64,000 bases of DNA from Liolophura sinensis. Taxonomy: Eukaryota > Mollusca > Polyplacophora > Chitonida > Chitonidae. The stretch lies in contig NC_088305.1 in NCBI RefSeq assembly GCF_032854445.1, forward strand, positions 30,777,645 through 30,841,644, in the 5' to 3' direction. Each line of letters starts with the position of its first letter. Position 1 is the first letter of the stretch. A program made the translations under genes and the position numbers. Shown piece by piece: positions 1 to 8,943 of this stretch. The notes under the pieces were generated by a model. That model did not search any database, had not been told where the DNA came from, and saw nothing but the letters and a program-made list of their open reading frames with translations.

Positions 1-697
1 TCCACCTAGCTACACGTTCTAGAGAATTAGAAGTGATATGTTCTAGGATTATAGGAAAATGGTCACTACCACAAAGATCATCATGCACCCTCCAAGAAAA
101 ATCCGGGAGAAGTGATGGATCCGTGATAGTGAGATCGATAGCAGAATAAGCGCCATTACCTGGATGTAAGTAGGTATTAGAACCATCATTGAAATAACAC
201 AGTTCATCTTTCGATAAAAAATCTTCCAAAGTTTTGCCTTTAGCGTTTATATTATTACTGCCCCATAAGGGGTTATGGGCATTAAAATCCCCCATAATTA
301 TAAAAGGGGATGGGAGTTGTTCTTTTAAGTTATGTAACTGAGAGACTGACAAAGAACAATGAGGAGGAATATAGATCGAACATAAAGTAACTGTTTCCGA
401 CAAAGAAACACGGACGGCCACAGCCTGAAACTCAGTAACGAGATCAACAGGACTGTGAATTATATTATTATTTACGAAAATAGAGGAGCCGCCACAAGCT
501 CGCTCTTCTTCACCAGAATAATTGCTATAAAGTGTATAATTTTTAAGAGATAATTTATCTTTGTCAGATGTCTTCAGGTGAGTTTCCTGAAGACACAGGA
601 CTACTGGATTTAAAGATTGAACTAGCTGTGTTATTTCAATAAGGTTTACCTTAAGACCTCGACAATTCCATTGTATAATTTTGTCTAAAGAAGACAT
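1..697 (-). CDS. LINE ORF2, endonuclease N-terminal part (copy 1, runs off window)
   Basis: This is the open N-terminal part of an ORF2 polyprotein. It begins with IIQWNCRG, then shows the catalytic-Glu motif LQETHLK and GDFNAHNPLWGS (catalytic Asp and Asn of the APE fold), and near the window edge the SDH motif (SDHFPI). APE-type endonucleases nick the target DNA to prime reverse transcription. The start codon overlaps the ORF1 stop in the sequence TAATG, as in all better copies here. The RT and RNase H parts would lie left of base 1. No stop is seen in the visible part. Confidence 0.8.
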   Translation of the reverse strand, partial: MSSLDKIIQWNCRGLKVNLIEITQLVQSLNPVVLCLQETHLKTSDKDKLSLKNYTLYSNYSGEEERACGGSSIFVNNNIIHSPVDLVTEFQAVAVRVSLSETVTLCSIYIPPHCSLSVSQLHNLKEQLPSPFIIMGDFNAHNPLWGSNNINAKGKTLEDFLSKDELCYFNDGSNTYLHPGNGAYSAIDLTITDPSLLPDFSWRVHDDLCGSDHFPIILEHITSNSLERVARW

Positions 698-2042
698 TAT
701 GGAGGGAGGCGTATTGGGGATTTATGTTTCGACCGCGGACGACCCTTTTTGGGAGATCTACTAGGAGACCTCCCAGGTGCAGATGACGTATCCATCATGT
801 CTGCACACGATGTCGAAGGATCAACGTCCTCCAACGATCCAAACCTATTAAAAGTTTGGATAGGGTTTCTAGTGGCCTTAGAGGGACGCTCCAGGGGGCC
901 ACTAGGTTTATCCCTTTTATGACTTTTCTCACATTTATTTTTGTCACCCGTTGTTTTCTGTGAAGAATCAACGGGTTTACAAGATTTGGATTTATTATCA
1001 TTTGATGTGCTTTCAGACAAAGAAAGTGCTGGATAGTCAGGTAGAGTATCGGATATTTTAGAAAGGTTTATATCAGTTTGTGATGTTGAGCTGACTGTGT
1101 TATTTACGGGTTTTATGACCAGTTTCTGTGGGTGTTCTTTACCAATAGGCCACGTAAAAGTCGTTTGGACCCCCACAGAAACAGTGGTTTTCCTGACAAC
1201 ATTTGCATATGTAGAGGTAGGAAGAACATTCGTGGCAGAGACCAGACGCTTCGCTTCCTGATATGATATATTATTTTTACATTTTAAGGTTACGATTTCC
1301 TTTTCTTTTTGAAGAGAGGGCAGTCCTTGGAGGAGGCCATGTGGGCTCCACTACAATTCACACATTTTACTGTTTTTGTGCAGTCGAAGCCCTCATGACC
1401 TGCTCCCGCACATCTAAAGCAGACCAGTGTGTTGCGGCATTGACTCCTGCCATGGCCAAACTTCTGACAGGAGAAACACCGGGTGGGGTTAGGTATAAAT
1501 AACTCCACCCTTACACTATATGGTCCAATAAATATAGATGGCGGGAAGTGATGTTTTATTGAATGTTAACATATAAGTGTTCGTTTTTACCAGATTCCCT
1601 TCTCTTCTAATTAGGAAGCGTTTTACCTTACTTACTCCTTGGTGTTTTTAGTTCTTCAGTTATTTGTTGTTCATTCATTTCGGTAAGGTCCTGGTCTCTG
1701 TCACGAATTATACCATGACAGCAGTTCAATGTATTATGAGGAGAAACAGAAACAGGCTGCTCTCCTATATTTTGAATTTTTAGTAAATTTAGATATTGTT
1801 GTTTTCTGGAACATTCTAACAGAATGTTTCCAGATTTCATTTTCTTAACTTGTTTTAACGTTCCAGCATAACTTTCTATTGTTTTTTTAATACAAATGGA
1901 TTGATTTTCATTTTTCCGTTATTCTCATTTTTATTAGATATTACTCAGAAGGCAGGAAAATAATTATTTCCTCCTTCAATATCCAAGGGAACATCATTTT
2001 TTCTTTTTTTAGCAGCCACTGCGATAATTTCAGGTGAAGCCA
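697..2042 (-). pseudogene. LINE ORF1, CCHC-knuckle nucleic-acid-binding protein, frameshifted (copy 1)
   Basis: This is a relic of the gag-like first protein. Recognisable blocks lie in different frames: the C-terminal Ser/Pro/Arg-rich tail (697-1176, ending SPIRLPP), the knuckles CFSCQKFGHGRSQC and CFRCAGAGHEGFDC (1290-1508), and a stretch matching the pre-knuckle domain (1628-1840). The presumed start is near 2042. An intact 453-codon version is at 6978-8339. ORF1 proteins of this type bind the element RNA and form the RNP. At least three frame breaks or stops separate the blocks, so this copy is not functional. Confidence 0.75.
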
Positions 2043-2855
2043 TGATATATTTTTATTAATTTCACCTCACGTGTCCCCCACCCGCCACGGAGTGCCAACA
2101 GGGGCGAATCTACCTCTGCGGATGACCAGCAGAGAATAAAAACAGGGAATCCACGCAAGGTATACTCGAACAGATTGAGTTATACCAACAAGGTTAATTC
2201 AATCTACTCGATTGACCCATTAGCCACCGCCTTCTACACTGACCCCGAACAAGAGTATTTGGAGAAAACCCAACATAACATCACAGTATGTGAAAGAATA
2301 ACAAAATAGGATCAAGAGTAGGGCTTGACGCGACCAGCCGATTGATCGGACCGGGCCCATCCGACCTCCCGTCTCTCTCCAAGTAAGGGCCAAAGTGGCG
2401 TGTTGGGCGTGAGGACCTCGCAAGACCAACCCACCCTCAGCCACCAGGATCCCGTCCTCGGAGATTACGGGTCGCAACCCACGGCAAACAGGTCGCTCCC
2501 CGGTTGCCTCTCACACAACCGAGAAGATGTGAGCCTATTATATTCACCGGGCTCACACAGGAGAGCTCTAGGTTAGTCGACTTTTACGACAAGCTTGCCT
2601 AGAGGGCTGAGGTCCTATTCTTGTCACCCCGGAAACCCCACGGGGACAGCCACCAGGATCCCGTCCTCGTAGATTACGGGTCGCAACCCACGGCAAACAG
2701 GTCGCTCCCCGGTTGCCTCTCACACAACCGGAAAGATGTGAGCCTATTATATTCACCGGGCTCACACAGGAGAGCTCTAGGATAGTCGACTTTTACGACA
2801 AGCTTGCCTAGAGGGCTGAGGTCCTATTCTTATCACCCCGGAAACCCCACGGGGG
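2043..2855 (-). promoter_or_regulatory. LINE 5' UTR with a tandemly repeated terminal 200 bp (copy 1)
   Basis: The leader extends from the ORF1 start to the terminus CCCCGTGGGG at about 2637-2645. It is followed directly by a second about 205-bp piece (2646-2855) that starts again inside the leader and runs to a second terminus. Autonomous LINEs usually carry an internal promoter in this leader; that role is inferred here and no promoter motif was proved. The doubled end is an oddity discussed in the findings. Confidence 0.6.
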
Positions 2856-3030
2856 GTGTGTCAGATGAGAATGTCCAATACGGCATCTGGTTAAAACGAC
2901 TTTGTCTCTACGAGACATATCAAATGTATATGAATTATAGCCAATGACCGGATGAATGGCATGCAGTTTATTATGGGCCTGCAAGTTCCATTCACCCTGC
3001 CAAAGGCCACGAATATATTTAAGAATATTG
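2856..3030 (-). pseudogene. LINE ORF2 fragment, RNase H C-terminal region
   Basis: About 175 bp match the same strand of copy 2 at 3489-3670. They encode the stretch after RNase H that includes ILKYIRGLWQGEWNLQ and ends near the C-terminal RCRIGHSHLTH motif. The piece is bounded on one side by the 5' terminus of copy 1 and on the other by the GAAT-repeat 3' end of copy 2. It has no ends of its own and no function; it is a spacer between two LINEs. Confidence 0.85.
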
Positions 3031-3282
3031 GAATGAATGAATGAATGATTATGGCTTAACGCCACATCGGCAATATTTCAGCCATATCGTGGCGAGAACA
3101 AGGTGATAGCAAGAGACGGTTAAGGTTTTCGATATGATAATATGAACACCAAAAGTAAAGCAAAAAGTACAGACGTGATTAAAATCGTATAAAAGAAATT
3201 AAGATTTAAAACTCGAAAACCAGTGTTATAGTATATATATTTATACAACTGATTATCTTTAAATATTTATGACAATTAAAAT
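3031..3282 (-). other. LINE 3' UTR with (ATTC)n tail and conserved tail motif
   Basis: This is the untranslated tail of copy 2. On the element strand it ends with GTGGCGTTAAGCCATAATC followed by ATTC repeats. The same tail occurs at about 10703 (copy 3), 18493 (copy 4) and 30808 (copy 6), so it is the true 3' end of the family. In I-type elements the 3' end is what the RT recognises to start copying. The block with TGAAATATTG and GGCGTTAA resembles the tails of both SINE types in this window. Confidence 0.75.
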
Positions 3283-6200
3283 TTATATTTTATGATATAA
3301 TCCAATGGCCTTCAAATAATTTATGACAACATCGCCAGCGATGCTGTCAAATAAATCATTTATAGATTTGACCGTGTAGAATCTCTGCCGAACGTGGGCA
3401 AAGTCTACACAGTCAACCAGAATATGTTTGATGCCATATTGAGCATCACATCCAACACACTCGGGAGCACTGCTCCCATCCAAGATGAAATTGTGTGTCA
3501 GATGAGAATGTCCAATACGGCATCTGGTTAAAACGACTTGGTCTCTACGAGACATATCAAATGTATATGAATTATAGCCAATGACCGGATGAATGGCATG
3601 CAGTTTATTATGGACCTGCAAGTTCCATTCACCCTGCCAAAGGCCACGAATATATTTAAGAATATTGGACTTCATGTCAGTATAAGGGATTTTTATCTTA
3701 GATATGGGTTTATTTAGGGCAGCTTTCGCCTCCCTGTCTGCGACTGTGTTTCCATGGATACCAATATGACTTGGTATCCAGCAAAATATAATATCTTTAC
3801 CTCTTCTAATTAATTTCCTATGTATAGCTAAAATTTGAAGGATCAAGGGATTTTTAAATTTATTATTCTGTATTGCCAATAGGCAAGACAACGAGTCAGT
3901 ACATATCATTGCCCTCTGGACACACCCAGAAGAAACATATGATAAGGCCAGGAGTATAGCTCTGGCCTCGGCAGAGAATATTGAAGAAGAGGATGGAAGA
4001 CGAAAGGAAGGGACTCGCTGCTCCATGACAGCCGCAGTCGCAACCCTGTCCCCATCCTTCGACCCGTCAGTATATATAAATTTATAATCCATATAATTAG
4101 CTTTAATTTCAGCAAAACCTTGCTGAATTATAAGAGGATTTGTATTCGATTTATTATATTTACGTAGATCAAATATTAGTTTAGTTTGTGGGAGAAGCCA
4201 TGGAGGAGACTCTGGAAAAGACACCGGAGCTATATCCTCCAGCTTGACGTTAGCTCCCACAATATGGTCCCGTATGCGCAGACCGAACGAAGGGATCTTG
4301 TTAGGACATTTAATATATTTGTCTACATATAATGGATTGAAAACACAGTCGTAGGCAGGGTTTGATGGATGTGCTTTAAGCTTTGTAGTATATTGAAGAC
4401 TAAGTTTAATACGTCGGTTGTATAAGGAAGGCTCATTTGCCTCCACGTATAAACTTTCTACTGGTGAGGTTCTAAAAGCACCAAGGCTGAGCCTCAAACC
4501 TTGGTGATGAACAGGATCCAACATTTTAATGTACGACTTCCTAGCGGAACCGTAAATGATGGATCCATAGTCCAATTTAGACCTCACCAGAGAACGATAT
4601 AAATTAAGTAAAACTGATCGGTCAGCACCCCAATCGGTGCTAGACACGACCTTAATTATATCGAGAGCCTTTGTACATTTAGCTTTAAGCATTTTGATAT
4701 GAGGTATAAAAGATAGCTTACTATCAAATATTATACCTAAAAATTTTGTTTCTCCAACAATTTTAACCTGTTTACCACAAAAATTAAGCTCAGGGTCAAG
4801 ATGAAGTTTCCGTTTATTACAAAAATGCATACCGACGGTTTTAGACGTTGAAAATCTAAAACCGTTTTCAGTTGCCCATTTCTCGATTTTGTTGAGACAA
4901 AGCTGCAACTGACGTTCGATATTGTTCATATTCTTAGCTCGGTAGCATATAAGGAAATCATCGACGTATAAAGAACCCTCTGTGCCAGATGTTAATGTTT
5001 TTGCTAGGCTATTTATTTTTATGCTAAACAGAGTTGGTGATAGAATGCTGCCCTGGGGTACACCCATTTCTTGCTCATAAGAGTCCGAAAGAGTGGACCC
5101 CACCCGTACCTTAAACTGACGATCAGATAAAAATTTGGATATAAATATAGGTAAGCGACCTTTAAGACCCATGTTCGCGAGGTCTTTTAAAATGCCATAT
5201 TTCCATGTGGTGTCGTAGGCCTTTTCAAGGTCAAAAAATATAGACACCACATGTTCATTACTGATGAAGCCATCGCGAATAAAGGTTTCGAATCGAACAA
5301 GGTGATCCATGGTAGATTTAACCTTGTCGAAAACCGCATTGAATATTAGATAAAAGCTTGTTGGTTCAAGAAACCAAACAAGTCTATCATTAATCATCCG
5401 TTCCATAGTCTTACAGACACAGCTGGTAAGAGCTATGGGACGGTAATTATTTGGATCAGTATGATCCTTACCCGGTTTGGGAACCGGAATAATACACGCC
5501 TCCCTCCATGATGGTGGAAAATTACCAGTTATCCAAATATCATTAAGCAAGTCCAAGAGAGTCTCCAGTGGCTCAGGTGGTAAATGGTTCAGAAACTTAT
5601 AATATACATTATCAGGACCACAGGCAGTATCGTGGGCCTTTTTTAATGCAGTTCTAAGTTCCTCGATATTAAAAGGATGATTATAATCTTCTAAATTCTT
5701 AGAAGAAAAGGGCAATTTAATTTTCTCCTTCTGGTTTTTAATATGTTGGAATTCTTTAGAGTAATTCTCAGAAGAAGATTTGTTTGAAATTGTTTCAGCA
5801 AGTTTATTTGCTATATCGGGTGGAGAAGTTAATATATTATCTCCATCCTTTAAATGCTGAACTTTTGCTTTATTATTTTTGCCCTTAAGTTTCTGAACCA
5901 TGTTCCAGACCTTACGCATGGGTGTTTTTGACGTAATGCCTGAAACAAAGTTCCGCCAACAAGATCGTCTCTTGGACTTGAGTAATCGACGAGCCTTAGC
6001 TCGAAAAATACGAACCTGGTTTAAGTTATTATCAGTAGGACAATGATTAAATCTACGTTCAGCCTTTTTACGGTCCTTTATGGCTTTACGACAGTCATTG
6101 TCGTACCAGGGTTTACTTTTGGATTTTGGATTTGTCGAGGTCTTAGGTATAGTTCTATCGGCAGCTCGTAATACAAGCTCGGTAAATTTTAACATAGGAT

Positions 6201-6978
6201 CATCTGCTGCTTTGAGAGTCTCTGGAATGATATCAGCCTCACAGAACATCTCAAATGCGATCCAATCTGCTTTATCGAATTTCCACCTAGCTACACGTTC
6301 TAAATAATTAGAAGTGATATGTTCTAGGATTATAGGAAAATGGTCACTACCACAAAGATCGTCATGCACCCTCCAAGAAAAATCTGGGAGAAGTGATGGA
6401 TCTGAGATAGTGAGATCGATAGCAGAATAAGCGCCATTACCCGGATGTAAATAGGTGTTAGAACCTTCATTGAAATAACACAGTTCACCATTCGATAAAA
6501 AATCTTCCATTAACTTGCCCTTATTATTTATGTTATTACTGCCCCAAAGGGGGTTATGGGAATTAAAATCTCCCATAAGTATAAAAGGTTTGGGTAATTG
6601 TTCTTTTAGATTTTGTAACTGCAAAGCTGACAAAGAAATGTTCGGGGAAATATACACCGAACATAATGTGATTGTTTTGGACAACGAAACACGAACAGCC
6701 ACAGCCTGCAGTTCTGTATCCAGAGCAACAGGGCTGTGAATAACATTGTTATTCACGAAGATGGAAGAGCCGCCTGCAGCTCGATCTTCTTCATTTGAAT
6801 AAGTGCTGTATAAGGAATAATTTTTCAGAGTTATATTATCTTTGTCAGATGTCTTCAGGTGAGTTTCCTGAAGACACAGGACAATAGGATTTAGTAATTG
6901 AACTAGCTGTGTTATTTCAATAAAATTTACCTTAAGACCTCGACAATTCCACTGTATAATTTTGTCTAAATTAGACAT
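3283..6978 (-). CDS. LINE ORF2 polyprotein: APE endonuclease - reverse transcriptase - RNase H (copy 2)
   Basis: This 1,231-codon protein would nick target DNA and copy the element RNA. The endonuclease shows N11, E38 (LQETHLK), D137/N139 (MGDFNSHNPLWGS) and SDH at 211-213. RT shows FFDLEKAYD (D583), GVPQGSILSP (639-648) and YVDD (671-674). RNase H shows YTDGS (D971), SAEAR (E1004), CTDS (D1028) and VADREAK (D1081), followed by a C-terminal CVGC...H...C finger. The start overlaps the ORF1 stop (TAATG). Residues 539-554 are out of register: where copies 3 and 4 read NIQCGFRQGRST, two compensating indels give an unrelated stretch. The ORF is therefore open but RT is probably dead. Confidence 0.92.
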   Translation of the reverse strand: MSNLDKIIQWNCRGLKVNFIEITQLVQLLNPIVLCLQETHLKTSDKDNITLKNYSLYSTYSNEEDRAAGGSSIFVNNNVIHSPVALDTELQAVAVRVSLSKTITLCSVYISPNISLSALQLQNLKEQLPKPFILMGDFNSHNPLWGSNNINNKGKLMEDFLSNGELCYFNEGSNTYLHPGNGAYSAIDLTISDPSLLPDFSWRVHDDLCGSDHFPIILEHITSNYLERVARWKFDKADWIAFEMFCEADIIPETLKAADDPMLKFTELVLRAADRTIPKTSTNPKSKSKPWYDNDCRKAIKDRKKAERRFNHCPTDNNLNQVRIFRAKARRLLKSKRRSCWRNFVSGITSKTPMRKVWNMVQKLKGKNNKAKVQHLKDGDNILTSPPDIANKLAETISNKSSSENYSKEFQHIKNQKEKIKLPFSSKNLEDYNHPFNIEELRTALKKAHDTACGPDNVYYKFLNHLPPEPLETLLDLLNDIWITGNFPPSWREACIIPVPKPGKDHTDPNNYRPIALTSCVCKTMERMINDRLVWFLEPTSFYLIFNAVFDKVKSTMDHLVRFETFIRDGFISNEHVVSIFFDLEKAYDTTWKYGILKDLANMGLKGRLPIFISKFLSDRQFKVRVGSTLSDSYEQEMGVPQGSILSPTLFSIKINSLAKTLTSGTEGSLYVDDFLICYRAKNMNNIERQLQLCLNKIEKWATENGFRFSTSKTVGMHFCNKRKLHLDPELNFCGKQVKIVGETKFLGIIFDSKLSFIPHIKMLKAKCTKALDIIKVVSSTDWGADRSVLLNLYRSLVRSKLDYGSIIYGSARKSYIKMLDPVHHQGLRLSLGAFRTSPVESLYVEANEPSLYNRRIKLSLQYTTKLKAHPSNPAYDCVFNPLYVDKYIKCPNKIPSFGLRIRDHIVGANVKLEDIAPVSFPESPPWLLPQTKLIFDLRKYNKSNTNPLIIQQGFAEIKANYMDYKFIYTDGSKDGDRVATAAVMEQRVPSFRLPSSSSIFSAEARAILLALSYVSSGCVQRAMICTDSLSCLLAIQNNKFKNPLILQILAIHRKLIRRGKDIIFCWIPSHIGIHGNTVADREAKAALNKPISKIKIPYTDMKSNILKYIRGLWQGEWNLQVHNKLHAIHPVIGYNSYTFDMSRRDQVVLTRCRIGHSHLTHNFILDGSSAPECVGCDAQYGIKHILVDCVDFAHVRQRFYTVKSINDLFDSIAGDVVINYLKAIGLYHKI

Positions 6979-8339
6979 TATGGAGGGAGACGTATAGGAG
7001 ATTTCTCTTTATGTTTGGACCGAGGACGACCCTTCCTTGGAGATCGGCTGGAAGATCTCCCTGGTGCGGGTGATGTATCCATCACATCCGCATCCGATGT
7101 TGTAGGACCAACGTCCTCCAACGATCCAAATCTATTTAAAGTTTGGACAGGGTCCCTGGTGGCCTTAGAGGGACGCTCTGTGGGACCGCTAGGTTTACTA
7201 TTATCACTATTATATTTATTTTCAGATTTGGTTTTGGCAGATTTGTTTTTGAATTGGTTAATTTCAGGTTTATCAGTTTGTTGTTTATTATTGACTGGTT
7301 TTATTTGCTGTTCTGCAGTGGTCTGCGTTGAGCAGGAAATATGCGCAGGTTGAGCAGCAGGTTGTAAAGATGTGAAGCTAGGTTTGTCGTTTCCAATGGG
7401 CCATGTTAATGAAGTCTGAGTTCCAACAGACGTTGTAGTTCGCTTGACCACATTGGCAAACGAAGATTGCAGTGATGTGTTTGAGACGGAGGCCAATTTG
7501 CGGGCCTCCTGATAAGAGATATTATTTTTAGTTTTTAGATTTATTATTTGCTTTTCTTTAATAAACAACGGACAGTCCTTGGAGGAGGCCATGTGATCTC
7601 CACTGCAATTACAACACTTAACTGTGCTGCTGCAGTAGAAACCATCATGACCCTCACTGCCGCATCTAAAACAAACCATTTTATTTTTACATTGGCCCTT
7701 GCCGTGACCAAATTTTTGGCAAGTAAAGCAGCGTGTAGGGTTGGGAATGTATAAATCTACACTAACCCTATACGGGCCAATGTAGATATACGACGGAAGC
7801 GAGGTTGTGTTAAAGGTCAAAAGATATGTATTAAGTTTAATGATGTTTCCAGATTTCTTCATAGTGAAGCGTTTAACTCTGGCAACACCCTGTGATTTCA
7901 GTTCTGCGCATATTTCCTCCTCAGACAAGTCAATAATATCACCATCCCGGTCACGAATTATTCCCTGACAGCTGTTCAGGGAATTGTGCGGGGATGCGAA
8001 AACAGATATATCAGCAATTTTATTTAATGATAATAAATTTTTGGATTGTTGCTTCCGGAAACATTCAATGAGAATGTCTCCGGATCTTAACTTTTTAACT
8101 GTTTTTAATGTTCCAGCAGCGCCCTGGAGAGCCCTTTTCAATACAAAAGGGTGAATTTTTGAAGCCGGCTTCTGTTCACTCTTAGTCGAGAGAACAATAA
8201 AAGCCGGCCAGCTGTCCTGTCCATTATCAAGAGAGTCTGAAAAAAGTTCTAACTTCCTCTTTTTGTCAGCACTTGATGAAGTCGGCTGAGAGGAAGATCT
8301 GTTAGGCATAATTGAAGTTGACATTTGAAATGAGGCCAT
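6978..8339 (-). CDS. LINE ORF1, gag-like protein with three CCHC zinc knuckles (copy 2)
   Basis: This is an intact 453-codon ORF. Residues 1-45 are Ser-rich with a basic KKRK patch. About 60-200 form the conserved pre-knuckle domain of I/Jockey-type ORF1s. Knuckle 1 is C204-C207-H212-C217, knuckle 2 is C223-C226-H231-C236, and knuckle 3 is a variant, C242-C245-H249-C256. The tail is polar with an RSSSRSPRKGRPRSK stretch. Such proteins bind element RNA and carry it as an RNP. The ATG at 8339 is the first in frame after the leader. The stop codon shares a base with the ORF2 start. The protein is identical to that of copy 3, because the two lie in a duplicated block. Confidence 0.92.
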   Translation of the reverse strand: MASFQMSTSIMPNRSSSQPTSSSADKKRKLELFSDSLDNGQDSWPAFIVLSTKSEQKPASKIHPFVLKRALQGAAGTLKTVKKLRSGDILIECFRKQQSKNLLSLNKIADISVFASPHNSLNSCQGIIRDRDGDIIDLSEEEICAELKSQGVARVKRFTMKKSGNIIKLNTYLLTFNTTSLPSYIYIGPYRVSVDLYIPNPTRCFTCQKFGHGKGQCKNKMVCFRCGSEGHDGFYCSSTVKCCNCSGDHMASSKDCPLFIKEKQIINLKTKNNISYQEARKLASVSNTSLQSSFANVVKRTTTSVGTQTSLTWPIGNDKPSFTSLQPAAQPAHISCSTQTTAEQQIKPVNNKQQTDKPEINQFKNKSAKTKSENKYNSDNSKPSGPTERPSKATRDPVQTLNRFGSLEDVGPTTSDADVMDTSPAPGRSSSRSPRKGRPRSKHKEKSPIRLPP

Positions 8340-8943
8340 TGTTTAATTTTTTTAATTTCGCCTTACGTGTCCCCCACCCGCCACGGAGTGCCAACAAGGG
8401 CGAATCTACCTCTGCGGATGACCGGCAGAGAATAGAAACAGGGAATCCACGCAAGGTATACTCGAACAGATTGAGTTATACCAAAAGGTTAAATTCAATC
8501 TACTCGATTGACCCATTAGCCACCGCCTTCTGCATTGACCCCAAAGGAAGTGCATCTGAAGAAGAGCAAACTTGACATCTCAGTAAGACAAAGAATAACA
8601 AAACGGGATCAAGTGTAGGGCTTGACGTGACCAGCCGATTGATCGGACCGGGCCCATCCGACCTCCCGTCTCTCTCCAAGTAAGGGCCAAAGTGACGTGT
8701 TGGGCGTGAGGATCTCGCAAGACCAACCCGCCCTCAGCCACCAGGATCCCGTTCTCGTAGATTACGGGTCGCAACCCACGGCAAACAGGTCGCTCCCCGG
8801 TTGCCTCTCACACAACCGGGAAGATGTGAGCCTATTATATTCACCGGGCTCACACAGGAGAGCTCTAGGTTAGTCGTCTTTTACGACAAGCTTGCCTAGA
8901 GGGCTGAGGTCCTATTCTTATCACCCCGGAAACCCCACGGGGG
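8340..8943 (-). promoter_or_regulatory. LINE 5' UTR, probable internal promoter region (copy 2)
   Basis: This is a leader of about 600 bp between the ORF1 start and the 5' terminus CCCCGTGGGG. It is conserved among copies 1-7 and 9, most strongly in the terminal 300 bp. The terminus itself can fold into a tight GC hairpin. The promoter role is inferred from how full-length LINEs are transcribed. Beyond 8943 the sequence switches without transition into ORF2 of another copy. Confidence 0.6.

Larger units (their letters stand above)
1..2645 (-). mobile_element. LINE copy 1, I/Nimb-type non-LTR retrotransposon, cut by window edge
   Basis: Read on the minus strand this holds a 5' UTR, a decayed ORF1 and the first about 232 codons of ORF2, which run off the window start. 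The family is recognised by a CCHC-knuckle ORF1 followed by an ORF2 with an APE-type endonuclease; better copies in this window also show RT and RNase H. The element starts with the GC-rich terminus CCCCGTGGGG, shared by every copy here, at about 2645. A second piece of 5' UTR is fused just beyond it (2646-2855). This is one of the more diverged copies, with several frame breaks in ORF1, so it is likely an older insertion than copies 2-4. Confidence 0.9.
3031..8943 (-). mobile_element. LINE copy 2, full-length I/Nimb-type non-LTR retrotransposon
   Basis: This is the best preserved copy: 3' UTR (3031-3282), ORF2 (3283-6978), ORF1 (6978-8339) and 5' UTR (8340-8943), about 5.9 kb. The 3' end has no poly(A); it ends in a tetranucleotide run, (ATTC)n on the element strand. 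The RNase H domain after RT and the three-knuckle ORF1 place it in the I superfamily, with Nimb as the likeliest clade. The flanks are pieces of sister copies in the same orientation and do not match each other, so no target-site duplication is seen. Although both ORFs are open, ORF2 carries a scrambled conserved RT motif. Confidence 0.92.

Noticed and set aside
7015..7353. Plus-strand open frames inside LINE copies (also 15062-15400, 22466-22672, 44157-44360 and others)
   Set aside because: They are antisense shadows of ORF1 and recur only because the copies are homologous.
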